NCBI GenBank assembly: GCA_004802705.1
Contig: SGPL01000160.1
Location: 1 to 60,167, forward strand
DNA: 60,167 bases
Source of the DNA: Bondarzewia mesenterica
Taxonomy: Eukaryota; Basidiomycota; Agaricomycetes; Russulales; Bondarzewiaceae
Reading direction: 5' to 3'
Part shown: positions 37,802 through 48,404 of the stretch, piece by piece
How positions within the stretch are numbered: position 1 is the first letter of the stretch
How the letters are laid out: each line of letters starts with the position of its first letter
Position numbers and translations under genes: made by a program
The notes under the pieces: model-generated
Database searches by the model: none
Told to the model about the DNA's origin: nothing
What the model saw: only the letters and a program-made list of their open reading frames with translations

Positions 37802-40582
37802 ATGATTGCCACTCCCGAAGACTTTTCTCAGCGCAAGTTCCACTATCTCGTCGTAGGCGGTGGCACCGCCGGTCTCGTCGTCGCTGCTCGGTGGGCTACA
37901 GCCAGCATATCCCGCTTTTTGGCTGACTTCCACCCCACAGACTTTCGGAAGATTCAGAAGTTCTCGTAGGAGTCATTGAAGTGGGAGAGTTTGTCCAGGA
38001 CATGCCGCAAATCAACATCCCAGGTACGCCATCTCATGCCGACCGCGAAAGGCATGGCCGGGAGCGGAATCATGAACGAGCGCATCGACTGGTGTTTCAC
38101 CTCCGTGACGCAGGCCACGGCCAATGGTCGTGCCATCGACCAGCCCAGGTTCGTATCCTCCCTTCAGCCTGTCGAGTCGAATCGCTGACTGCTGCGACTC
38201 ACAGGAAAGGTACTCGGCGGGTCTTTTGCGCTCAACTTACTCGTAGCGGGTAGGTACGCGCTTTTAATCAAGAACGCATTGTCTACTCAATGATATGTTC
38301 ACGTTTCGAAGGGCTTCCGCCGAAGAGTATGACGGTATGTGTATATTTATCTCGTCACGGATCGAAATTCAGTGCCGTCCTGATATTCTCGAAAAGCCCT
38401 CGAAGCCCTCGGGAATCCCGGATAGAACTGGAACGAGCTCCTCAAATACTTCAAGAAGGTCAGATTTCTGCTATGCCCATATTGTGCTAACGACTTGTGC
38501 ATCTCTAGTCGGAAACTCTGCACTACCTTCCCCGCCGACCTCGCCACACAATACGAGATCGGCTGGGATCACCGCTTTCACGGCTCCGACAGTCCTCCGC
38601 AGTTGACGTATCCCAGGTACGTCTGGGATCTCCACAAGCCATGGGCCCAGACGCTCGACCACTTGGGCATCCCGAACAATCCGGAACCGGTTCGCCGCCG
38701 TCCTTTATCTTGTCCATGGCGCGTTCACGAACAGATTTGCGATCGAATCATTAGTCCGGCGGGAATAGTGCTGGTTCGACGTTCATCGCCGGTTGTGTCG
38801 ACCCCGTCTCCGCCACACGCAGCTACTCCACCACGGTCTGCTGATTCTATCTCCTGATTTGGCTTGCTTATGCTAATGATCCGTGATAGGCTTACTACGA
38901 GCCGAACCAGCAGCGCAAGAATTTGGTCGTATTACCTGAAGCCCAGGCCACCCGAGCCATATTCGATTCTACCGCAAGCCCAGTCGTGGCGACGGGCGTG
39001 GAATATTCTGCGAATGGCTCAAAGTACACTGCGCATGCCTCTCAGGAGGTCGTTCTCTCCGCCGGTGAGCTTTTCTCGATCCCGGGAAATACGACCCGCC
39101 GACTGAAATACCGTGTTATTAGGCTCATTGCAAACTCCTCAACTTCTGGAGCTCTCGGATTTTTCCATCCTTCTGGTGCTTTCATCGAACACAGCAACTC
39201 ATGCTGTTCGCTCTGATCAGGTATTGGGGATGCAACGCTCCTTAAGAAATCCGGCATCCACACGGTCATTGATCTTCCCGCCGTGGGAGAAATTTTTCGT
39301 CAGTCGTTCCTAAGCTACTCACACTCGGAAGTGCGCTGATGCAGCACTTACTCTTCTTGCAGAGGTAATGACATCATCCTGTCGTTCCGCGCATTCAGGC
39401 AGGGTGTGTTGATCAGGACTTTAGGACCACCGTTTCGTAGCCATGTTTCGTAGTCAGTATTTTCGAGACCACCGATGAATGGGCCGCCTCCGATCTATTC
39501 AGAGACCCTGCCCTTCGCGCTAAGGAGACGGACCTGTAGTGAGTGCGCGACTTCCCACCAGTCAACCCGCTCACCATCGACAATGCGTCCAGAGTAACGA
39601 AGAAAGGAGGCCGGTTCTCCTCCGCACATTATGCCTATGCCTTCCTCCCTCTGCGTACATTCTGCGACCCAAAGATAGTCCAGTCGATGAAGGCAGAGAT
39701 CGCGAACGACTCGTTCTACACCATGACTTCTGGACTCCGCAAGCAAACCGAATATCTCACCGCATGGTTCGACAATCCGGAACTTCCCCAAATTGAGTAG
39801 GCTTTCTGCTCAAGGGTATCGCTGTTGTGAAATCGTCTCACGAGCCCGCACAATCCAGGATGATCCAGAACCCTCAGATGCGTCCCGACGCAGGTGTCGC
39901 CGAGCCAGGCAAGAAGTACCAGACGTTGATGGCGTGCAACTTGCACCCACTCTCGCGCGGCTCCGTGCACATCCAATCGCGTGACCCTCTTGCACAGCCC
40001 GCGATTAACCCCGGGTACCTGCGCAACCCGCTCGACCTTGTGGTGCTCGTACGCGCAGTGCGCTTCACCTGGCAGCTCACCGCGGCAGTGCTGCTCAGCT
40101 CGACAATCGTGCGCGAGTGCGCGCCCGGGGCGGACGTGCAAACGGATGAGCAGATTGCGGAGTTTGTGAAAAACACGCTGTCGCCCGTATATCACCCGGT
40201 AGGGCCGGCGTCGATGCTGCCAAGGGAGGATGGCGGCATGGTGGACCCGCGGCTCGTTGCGTATGGGACGAAGAACCTCCGTATCGTGTGTTCTGATTCC
40301 TCCTCGACTCATCCTAGTACCCGGCATCAATTTCTTATGGACCAGGTTGATGCATCGATCCTTCCATTCGTTGAGTGCTTTACTTGCTTTGAATCGTCTG
40401 AGGGTTAATGTACATGGTCTGTTCAGGAGTTGTCATGCCACATCCAGACGACCGTGTATGCTCTGGCAGAAAAGGTAGATTTTGTTCTGATTTTACCCCT
40501 CACGTCGCTCTGAACCTTCATCCTTCTATTTTCCTTTTGCACACACTCATGACAGGCCGCCCATCTGATCAAGGGCCTGTGA
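37802..40582 (+). pseudogene. Decayed GMC oxidoreductase (copy 2)
   Basis: A second GMC flavoenzyme, without a signal peptide. Visible blocks: FHYLVVGGGTAGLVVAAR and, after an intron, LSEDSEVLVGVIEVGE (FAD fold), GKVLGGSFALNLLV (signature), RASAEEYD, QYEIGWDHRFHGSD, STFIAGCVDPVSATRSYSTT, KNLVVLPEAQATR, LQTPQLLELSG then IGDATLLKKSGIHTVIDLP. The C-terminal portion has YHPVGPASMLPREDGGMVDP, TKNLRIVDASILPF, ELSCHIQTTVYALAEK and AAHLIKGL before TGA. Defects: TAG at 38423-38425 replacing a family Trp (NPG-W-NWNELL), frame slips around 38060, 38220, 38525 and 38740, a lost donor after LELSG (GAT where GGT is expected), and loss of sequence between 39300 and 39540. The last three exons still splice cleanly. 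It is more diverged from copy 1 than a tandem duplicate would be. Confidence 0.85.
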
Positions 40583-41469
40583 ACACACGGTTTGGTGGGG
40601 GTATGATGTGTGGTTACCTCGCCTGCCGATGCTTCAATGGATACGAAGGAACAGCGGTCGCGAAGGACAGCGTTAGCTTGATCATGTGGCATTCTCGTTC
40701 ATCTTGGTGTATGCACCTAGTTCTTAAATTGGAGCCGTCCATTTCCCGCGTCGAGAAGTGCCTCCGTCCCTAAATGACGACAACACCTTTACATGGCCAA
40801 GTGATGGGAGCGAGGGTGCAAACAAAGTCACGATGAATGTGACGGCAGTGCAACGAGACTCATTAATTCGCTCTTTGATCCTCAAGACTCTCTCGTCATC
40901 CTTCTCGCACAGAAAACTGAGCTAGGTACTCCAGTGTCACTCCGCACTGTCGCCGGGTCTCCCAGTCGTCTTCAAGCACCAGATCTTCCTCGTCGCAAGC
41001 TTTCGGCGCCTCTCGCTATACGCCCTGTTCTACTGCGTCCGGGCCATGCGTTGAGCCACAATGAGGCCTGAACCCGGAAATCTTATGGCAAGTATCTACG
41101 GGTCTTATGGACTTTGCTTCGGTCTTTTTGTGTAGCAGAAATTGATCCAGTTGCAGTCGCCAAAATATGGACGCTGATCAGTCACGCTCTCTTCCTTAGG
41201 CTCTTGTTGGCTACTTGGATTGCGTGAAGCTCGCGTAGATGTCGATTGTGCCCACAGAAACGGACTTAATCGTGTCCGGGACAGGATTCTTGTTTACCAG
41301 ATGTCTTATCGGGCCCAACTTTACGGCATCGTTGATATCTGTGATGCCATGACCGATGTGTTGCAGTGAGCAAACCGATCGTGCAACAGAAGTCTATATC
41401 CTTGCCATAAAGCCAGCACTTTAACCTGTTAACAGACAACTCCTAGTATATAGCCATTCTTGCACATGT
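40583..41469. other. Convergent intergenic region
   Basis: About 890 bp between the 3' end of the broken GMC gene (+) and the 3' end of the MFS transporter gene (-). No coding frame of note was found. It should contain the transporter's 3' UTR. Confidence 0.45.
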
Positions 41470-44370
41470 CTACAGGATTGGCGCCATGAGACCCTGGCAT
41501 AAGTCAACGATAACAGTCATTCAGACCATCTATAACCTGATCATCCGCAATTACTCACACGCAGATATCTACCCCTCCATTGGACAATTGGCAGAATGAG
41601 CGTCGCGCCGGCGATTATGCTGTCATGCCATGACACCATATGAGCTCTCGAACGTGAATGAGGCTTGCGTCCACTTACGCAGCTTGGACGCCGAATTCGA
41701 GTCTGGTGCCACTTTGCTTGGCCCATGGTACTGTGCCGACGCGTTCAAATTGGACGTAGCAGTATGTCAGTGATGGCGTTGATACATTGATTACGCAGAA
41801 CGCGCACCTTCGAAATAGCTGACGGCAAAACCGAGCATGACGCGCCACAGATTGAGTATAACAGCGACCTCGCCTTGGTGGTTCGGAAAACAATCGGAGC
41901 AGTATGCGTACACCAGAGTCTTAAGGAGATGAATCGGCCTATAATGAGCAAGTGCACCTCGGATTCAAAAGAGACTACTATACCACAGAAATCTTGATTC
42001 CGACGATGTACTAGAACAGGTGTAACCGTAGTCAGAACACCATCTGCGAGTTCTCGAATGATTTGACTCCAGCGCACCATTCCCCACCCAAAGACAATCC
42101 CTGAAACAGATCCCACGGCTTGTAAAGTGCTAGAAGGTCCGTCAACCCATGAGTTTGAAATGAAAAGAAAAATCAAGAGCCCTAGGAGCAGACGCATACA
42201 AGCCGAGGAGACTGTGATAGCAGCTCACAATTAGTGTTTACACACATTGTCAGGATTCGCATGACTTACATCTGCCCTGCGATCATGAGAAGGTTGGCAA
42301 CATAAGCCAGCGGAATCCTAGCTTCCGGCTCAAAGACGCCGTTGTGATTGGCAATGTACTTCCTCGCGGAGTAGTCGTTGGTATAATGGCCAATCACTTG
42401 TCCGAGACTAGTCGCAACGAGAGGAGTCACATAGATTGCCGATATCCCTTCGATGGCATGGATTATGAGGAAAAAAAAGGTGAGAAGGGAAGAAAACACT
42501 TACGTTTGCCGTCGAAAGCATATCCAAAAAGGCTTTGGAGACTGAAGAAAAACTAAGAGGCCGACGAAAGTAACATGTATTTCTGCGGCTCTCATCGCAG
42601 TTCCGCCGAGATGACGTGGTTACTCACCGACTAAGGTCGTGCTATTCGCATGAGAGGACTGAGCTCAATTCGGTAGAGCGAAGCGTGATGACGCACTTTA
42701 TTCCTACGGTCCATCTAAAGCAAGGAGTTCTCGTAAGAATAAGAAGAGCCTGAAGCAGTCAGAGCTGACTCACGCAAATGTCATCGCAATGTGGGCAGAC
42801 ATTAGCACCATCACCGGTCGAATCTGAACCATGACGGGTCGCGCGAACGTTACGATCCAACTTGGAAGAGGAGTCGACTTCATAATTCGAAAGCCTGACA
42901 CCCCGAGCAATGTTGCAATTCGTTGCCACGGGCTTTTGCCGAGCTTTGGCGACGATATACCTGACCTGCGAAGATACAGACTACGACATATTTTGTAACG
43001 CAACAGAAAATAGAGAACTGGCACCCACGTTTCCTCTCCGAAGAGACATATAGCAATCACGACGAGCCCTTCATATCTGTCAAAGAAGAGTTGATACGCA
43101 AGACGGCTGAGGAGGTTAGATAGAACGCACATGCACCCGAACCCGAACACCCACCTCCAGGTGACGCCAGATGCAACAATGAAATTCCCTGAGGGCGTTA
43201 CTTCAGAAAACGAAAGCAGAATTATTGTAACTGAAGACGCTCACCAATGAGCGGAGATATATACGGAGAAAGCAAAAAAGCGTAAGTCCAAATATTGAGC
43301 TTCCGCGACTCCTGCAAAATTCATGTCGATGAGATGAGTGGTGGAGCCATATGAAGGCGCAGATACGAGCTTCGTGGAAAAAAAACATGTCTTTGATGGC
43401 ATAAAGTCCGGTGATCTGGGAAGCAACTTAGCATCATTCTAGATCTGGACAATTCAGACCAATCACCTGTGGTGTTGTACTGACGAACGCTTGCAGAGCC
43501 CTCATGGCTGCGAAGACGCGCAGACTGCGAGCTAAAGTCGCACCAATCAAAAATGCGGTACCAAGCACCTAAAATGTCATCAGGACAAATAATAGGTCAA
43601 GTGTAGAGATATACAGGCCTGTGACCAAAACAACACGGGAAGTCGGCCGAATCTTGAGATCATGGCAATAGAAAAAACTCCGCCCCATGCTGCAACCCAG
43701 AGGATGGATGAACAAGAGTTCACGTCCATGACGCCGAGTAAGCAATACAAACCGAGCAGAAAGACGGGCCTGAATGATCGTTTCAACGACAAGAAGAGAG
43801 AAACAGACGACAAATCTCACCAGTTGGTAGCTCTTGACGCGAACAAGTTAAGTCGAATCGTTCGGGAGTACAATGGAGACACGCACAGATCGTTTATTTC
43901 CTCAGTAGTAACACCAAATTGTTCAGCCAGATTAAACAACACCGGAACAGAAAGAGCGATAGAGAAATCGGGGACGAAGGCCGCCAGGCAGTATACGGTC
44001 ACTGGAGGGGCATGTGTGAGTGACAATCAGGCTATGAAGCTGTAAGAGGACGTACGGACAATGTTCTTGCGACGAGAAGACCACTGAAAAAGCATCAATT
44101 GCTACATGATACGAACAATTGGGCAAGACGTACGTTCAATGGGTCGTCGACATCGTCTGAGGGCTGAGGCCAGCAGATGTAGGCTCCATCCGGAGTGCGC
44201 TTCAGCCGAGACGCAATCTCATGTCCAAACTCCTTCTCGGCCTCGACAGGATGAACCACTAGACGACCAGAAGGAGGTTTCGCTAGAACGAACATAGATA
44301 ACTCTGCCCTTTCCAGTCCCGATAACGGAGAGCCGGAAGGGGCCTTGGATACGTCCACTGCATTGCTCAT
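41470..44370 (-). CDS. MFS transporter (drug/metabolite exporter type)
   Basis: A plasma-membrane secondary transporter of the major facilitator superfamily. From ATG at 44370: a cytosolic N-terminus ending PDGAYICWPQP...DDPLN-WSSRRKNIV, the start typical of fungal DHA-type exporters. Then PDFSIALSVPVLFNLAEQFG (TM1), VAAWGGVFSIAMISRFGRLP (TM2, loop 2-3 RFGRLP), LGTAFLIGATLARSLRVF, GLYAIKDMFFF, NIWTYAFLLSPYISPLIG, FIVASGVTWRWVFGFGCM, ISAIYVTPLVATSLGQVIGH, NHNGVFEPEARIPL, FPNHQGEVAVILNLWRVM, GFAVSYFE-VPWAKQSGTRLE and IIAGATLILPIVQWRGRYLR, ending GLMAPIL. Intron 43618-43569 has a GC donor. A frame slip at the A5 run 42536-42540 and one weak junction near 43370 could be read errors or early decay. 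Around 15 exons. Substrate unknown; export of a cluster product is a guess from context. Confidence 0.8.
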
Positions 44371-44593
44371 GGTGGCCAAGTTTGTAGCGATATTAGTAAT
44401 CGACCAGAGGCAGCGAGAGCGAGGGGAAAATCGGATTGCGCCTACTCGGACTTGCATTCTGACTTGTATGTGTTTCGAAGACGATTTGAGCACCATGTTG
44501 TGCAACGCCCTCATTCTTCTCCGTCCTGCCGACAGGGATGTGTATCGTTCCGTAGGCACGTACTCTGCCAACGCAAGGCATGGTAGTGGCAGG

Positions 44594-44633
44594 ATCACGA
44601 TCACGATCATGATCAGAATCAGAATCAGAAAGA
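44594..44633. repeat. GATCAC/AGAATC hexanucleotide tract
   Basis: Successive 6-mers (gatcac three times with one variant, then agaatc units) about 230 bp upstream of the MFS start codon. A probable microsatellite in the promoter zone. Confidence 0.65.
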
Positions 44634-44931
44634 ATGGCGGTCGGCAGCTGAACGGAGTCTCGAACACACCATCATCGCTGTACCAAGGCTTTCGGGGCCT
44701 GGGGGCATGGGTATGTTTGGAGTGTGTACCCAGCAGTAAGACGTGTTGGATATAAATTAAGCCATGGGGAATCAGCCTTGAGCACAGCTTGGGCAACTGC
44801 CTATACGGCACGGCGAAATCAATGGTGATGTCGCCGTTCCGCCTAGAGATCGAGCAAAAATCGAGAGCAGATGTTTAGAGTGGTTTTGTGCACGATGGCA
44901 GGTTTGGGACAAACCGTAGTCTCACTCATCT

Positions 44932-44950
44932 TCCTTCCTTCCTTCCTTCC
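44932..44950. repeat. (CTTC)n microsatellite
   Basis: About five tandem copies of the tetramer cttc, immediately beyond the stop of the truncated BBE relic. Confidence 0.75.
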
Positions 44951-44960
44951 GCCGAAAACA

Positions 44961-45547
44961 TCAAGCGTGTTGTGTGTTAACAACTTCCCAGACCAATAAC
45001 GCGAGTGAAGCGACTGGGGACGAGAAAAGGATGCGCCCATCGGCAAGAACGACTTTCTCCGCTTACCGTGTTGTCTAACCCCAATCCATGCTCGGCAGTT
45101 AAATTACCATATGCCCAACCCAGAAGCGAACCGCAGACTCCGACGAACCATAGAGGTGCGCCGACGCCCTCGAAACCCTCTTTTCCACCCAATTCGTAGA
45201 CATCACCCCAGTTGGCACCTCCCTGAACAATAACAGTAGATCTGTCTATTTTCGGAAAATGTTATTACTTTCTTCAAGGTGGATAGATCGATGACGATGC
45301 CTCCTTGTGAACTGGACCAGGTCGAGGAATGACAACCTCCGCCCTTGACCGCGACCTCCAGTTTGCGGGACGACGCGAATAATGTAATGGCTGATATGTT
45401 CGGATAAACCGCGGGTTGAGCAACACATGCTGCCTCGAGGACAGACCGATCTGAGTTACGCCGCAGGGCCTCCCTATACCCAGGCGACGTGGGGGACAAG
45501 ACATTGCCTTGTGTTTTGCCTTGGAGGTTGTGAGCTATGTCAGTCAT
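44961..45547 (-). pseudogene. Truncated BBE-type FAD oxidase (copy 3)
   Basis: An N-terminal fragment of a third PCMH-type FAD oxidase. From ATG at 45547 it reads MTDIAHNLQGKTQG, SPGYREALRRNSDRSV, ITLFASSRKLEVAVKGGGCH (flavin-site region), GGIVIDLSTLKKV, then after a frame change RSTVIVQGGANWGDVYELGG, GVCGSLLGWAYGNLTAEHGL, DNTV and VLADGRILFSS before stopping at 44961-44963. Everything after the ADGR block, including the substrate domain and the C-terminal flavin contact, is missing. At STLKKV/RSTVIV the frame moves across 27 nt, too short for a normal intron, so a small indel is likely. The truncation is structural and cannot be explained by read errors. Confidence 0.8.
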
Positions 45548-46137
45548 AGAAGACGGGAGATTTGCGGCTCAGATTACTCATATTTGTTCGGTGCTCCTGT
45601 AATGATCAGTTGCTCAACCGCAAAGCGCCAGCAGCTGGGGGTTCGGAATCAGGCAGAGTGCCCGCCAACAGTTTCGAACTTACGGGTCACAGTTTGACGC
45701 CATGCCCACATCTTAAAGCATCGATTGCGTAACGAGGCAGCCGGAATGAAGGCAAAAGCAAAACAAAAGACGCACACAGACGGAGTATGGATACCTCGCC
45801 TATGATAACACGACTCTCAGAGTTCTGTGAACTGAGCGTAGACTAAGATGATCAATGCCGCAGAAGTATTTGAGCTGAAGGCTTCAAGTGGCGCGTCGTA
45901 GGCTTCTAGAATATGAAATGTGTCCGGGCGAGGTGCTGATGTAAAGACAAGGAGCATCCATTGATCGGATGAATAAGTGTAATGAACAGACTCCGACACT
46001 TACAGGAATCGGCAGCTGATGAAGAGCTCATGCGAGAACTTGGGCAGACCCACAGTACTGTGTGACCTGGTGTGACGGCGAAACCGGACATCGCGGAGTA
46101 TGAATATTCCATTTTACTTCCGTACTCTTTCAAGTTG
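45548..46137. other. Divergent intergenic region
   Basis: 590 bp between the start of the truncated BBE relic (-) and the kinase-like gene (+). No coding frame was recognised. It presumably contained both promoters; no clear TATA box was seen. Confidence 0.4.
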
Positions 46138-47726
46138 ATGCAGTCGTTCCTTCGCCCCACCCTCCGTCTCGCCTTTCGGCCCATACCCTCCTTCTTTTAC
46201 AAACACCATCTCAGCTGCTCCTACTCTTCCATGACAGAAGAGGACGATGTCCCGCACTTCAAGTTCTGGGAAGAACCGTTAGGATTACCTGCAGCTGCGG
46301 GGTACGGATTCTTCCAAGGTGGTCCTGGAAGCCGCTTCAGGCTAGCGACGAAGGTAGGTTATGGAACCACCAGTAGTGTGTGGCTTGCTTGGGACTCCAG
46401 GTGTGTTGACACATTCATCTTATGCCCTCCTTCATACCCATTGGCACGACCCTAACATAGTATGAATCGGTATGTGGCCATCAAGATCTTGAGCGGTCAT
46501 GCGACGCAGCTGAATCGTGAAAACAAGCTGCGCGAGCTGCAGATCCTTCAACGTCTTTCAGCTCCAACTGCTTCCATCGCGAGCCATTGCGGTCGCCCTC
46601 GGTCGCCTCCTCGATCATTTCTACCTTCCGGGCGTTGAAGACGACGGAGAACATCTCTGCCTTGTCATTGAGCTTGGTGGCAATCTTCATTTCATTCAGC
46701 AACAACTGCCGGACTACGGCTATCTTCCTCTCGTGACCGCAAAACGCATTTTATGGCACGTCCTCGGTGCTATCTCACATATGCACTCCTTGGGCATTGC
46801 TCATACTGGTGTGTCTCTTCTCTTCGATCTCAATCCGATGCGTCAAAGCTCAAGCTTTTCATCACAGATATAAAGCCAGATAATGTATTAGTAGATTTGG
46901 GTGGCGTGTGGACTAGCGAGGCCATCGACTCTCAAAGCCAACCTTCCACGTACCTACGAGCCCACACGCAGTCTCGACAAGATGGTGACTTCCTATGTCA
47001 CTCAGAAGTTCCCTCCACCACCCACCAGTCTCGCACAACTCGCCTCTGGTTCGTTCAAGCTTTCCGATTTTGGCAATGGTAAGCCGTGCTCCACCATGCC
47101 CACAATCGGAATCCTGATATTCTATGTAGCCCAGATTGTGGATTCACAGACGACAGACGATATTACCCCGCTCGACTTGCGCCCTCCCGAGATCGTTTTA
47201 GGCGGGGATTGGGATCAGTCCGTCGATATCTGGACTTTCGGCTGCCTCGTGAGCAAGACCCTCATTCATTTGTGTTTTTTGGAGGTATTCATAAGATACT
47301 GTGAAGGCATTCCATCTCTTGACGCGGGGATCAATGTTCGCGCCGTGTGCCATACCTGAACGTAATGCGTCCATTGAAGACGGCTTACTATTTCAGATGG
47401 TGTGCTATAGCGGAGACACCTTCAAGCGCGACTTTCTGTCACGCTGTCGTCGTACTCTGGAGTTCTTCAATCGTGATTGTGAGTGCTGCGCCATTCTACT
47501 GGAAGATAATGCTAAACGAGCTCTTCAGCCACACCGAAGAAATTTGATGCATACATAGGCAAGGGCCTTGTTAACTGCGTCCGCGAGGGCGCAAACGGTA
47601 TGATGTCTGACGCCGATGTGCATGCGGTCGCTTTGTTTTTTGGGAAAATGTCTTCGCCTTGACCCGAAGGATCGCTCCTCTGCGAAGGAGCTCCTCACAG
47701 ACCCTTGGCTGACCTCTTATTCGTAG
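46138..47726 (+). pseudogene. SRPK-like serine/threonine protein kinase, frameshifted
   Basis: A kinase of the SR-protein-kinase group, which has a split catalytic domain. From ATG at 46138 a basic, amphipathic leader (MQSFLRPTLRLAFRPIPSFF) is followed by RFRLATKVGYGTTSSVWLAWD (glycine loop), YVAIKILSG (VAIK lysine), HFYLPGVEDDGEHLCLVIE, SLGIAHT-DIKPDNVLVD (catalytic loop, spliced), FKLSDFGN (DFG), DLRPPEIVLGGDWDQSVDIW (APE-like segment) and a C-lobe ending CLRLDPKDRSSAKELL DPWL. Three frame breaks: a 10-nt imperfect tandem duplication at 46591-46610, a one-base slip near 46925, and a T6 run at 47636-47641 where five T would restore frame. The catalytic residues themselves are intact. The duplication suggests a real pseudogene; the T-run could be an error. 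The N-lobe is shorter than in animal SRPKs. Confidence 0.75.
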
Positions 47727-48113
47727 TCTGTGCTACGCTTTGTACGCATCTGCAATGTGTTTTACCTTCATTTCATTTCTCCGATTGAAGACTCTTCGGT
47801 TAGGAGGGACCAAGCCAAACGGCGCAGACCAATGGTCTGTAGGTTGAGTTTGTACGCGCACGTTTAGTTTTGCAGAAAATGGGAAACAAACAATTACGTC
47901 CTCGTTCTGCAACTACTATGGTGCCAGCGGAACCGCACCAATATCACCACACTACTCGGCGACGCTAACATGAACGAGGTCAATGGCGTAAGAAGAACGT
48001 GGCACAGTATGGCAAGGAAAGGGCGTAGGTGAGCTATCGATTATAATTTACTATAGTCTGCACTCCCATTGTGGACGTCGAGCTTGACATACCTTGCGAG
48101 AGCCGACTAGAGG
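47727..48113. other. Convergent intergenic, nothing seen
   Basis: About 390 bp separating the kinase-like gene's 3' end (+) from the P450 fragment's stop (-). No open frame or repeat of note. Confidence 0.45.
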
Positions 48114-48404
48114 TTAATCAATGCGAGAAGCAACAGGATCGGCGTCTCGCTTACCACCGGTGAACGCAGATGGCTTGGAACCTATCTCAGTCTCGGCCTT
48201 GATCTCAAAAACCATGAGGATAGAGACTATATTGATGTATAGAGCTGCTTTTGCGAGAATAATTCCAGGGCAGGCACTTGATCTGATTCTGTTTGGACCG
48301 AGTGAAACTCCACAGTCAAATACTCACCGCCTCCCTGAGCCAAAGACATGCACAGGATCAATCTCCCCATCCTGTAGAAACCGCTCAGGTCGGAATGAAA
48401 TAAC
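48114..48404 (-). pseudogene. Cytochrome P450 C-terminal fragment
   Basis: Only the heme-binding end of a P450 is present. Minus strand: FRPERFLQDG (the PERF motif) then DPVHVFGSGRR, a 51-nt intron (48327-48277) and ACPGIILAKAALYINIVSIL. Together they make the FGxGRRxCPG heme loop with its cysteine ligand, and the sequence runs to a natural TAA at 48114. The 77-nt and 163-nt exon pieces keep phase and show no stop. Upstream, instead of the rest of a P450 (about 400 residues), the sequence turns directly into a hydroxy-acid oxidase relic. The fragment cannot be functional alone. It implies a deletion or rearrangement that fused two gene ends. Confidence 0.8.

Larger units (their letters stand above)
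44371..44960. other. Promoter side of the MFS gene; microsatellites
   Basis: About 590 bp upstream of the transporter start and downstream of the truncated BBE relic. An open minus-strand frame extends upstream of the transporter's ATG to 44811, but the family-like N-terminus begins at 44370. Two simple repeats lie here. Confidence 0.45.

Noticed and set aside
38031..38058. A 28-nt intron in GMC copy 2 that would repair the frame
   Set aside because: Too short for a fungal intron; a small indel is more likely.
44371..44811. Upstream N-terminal extension of the MFS transporter
   Set aside because: It encodes no family-like sequence and crosses a microsatellite; the typical exporter N-terminus starts at 44370.
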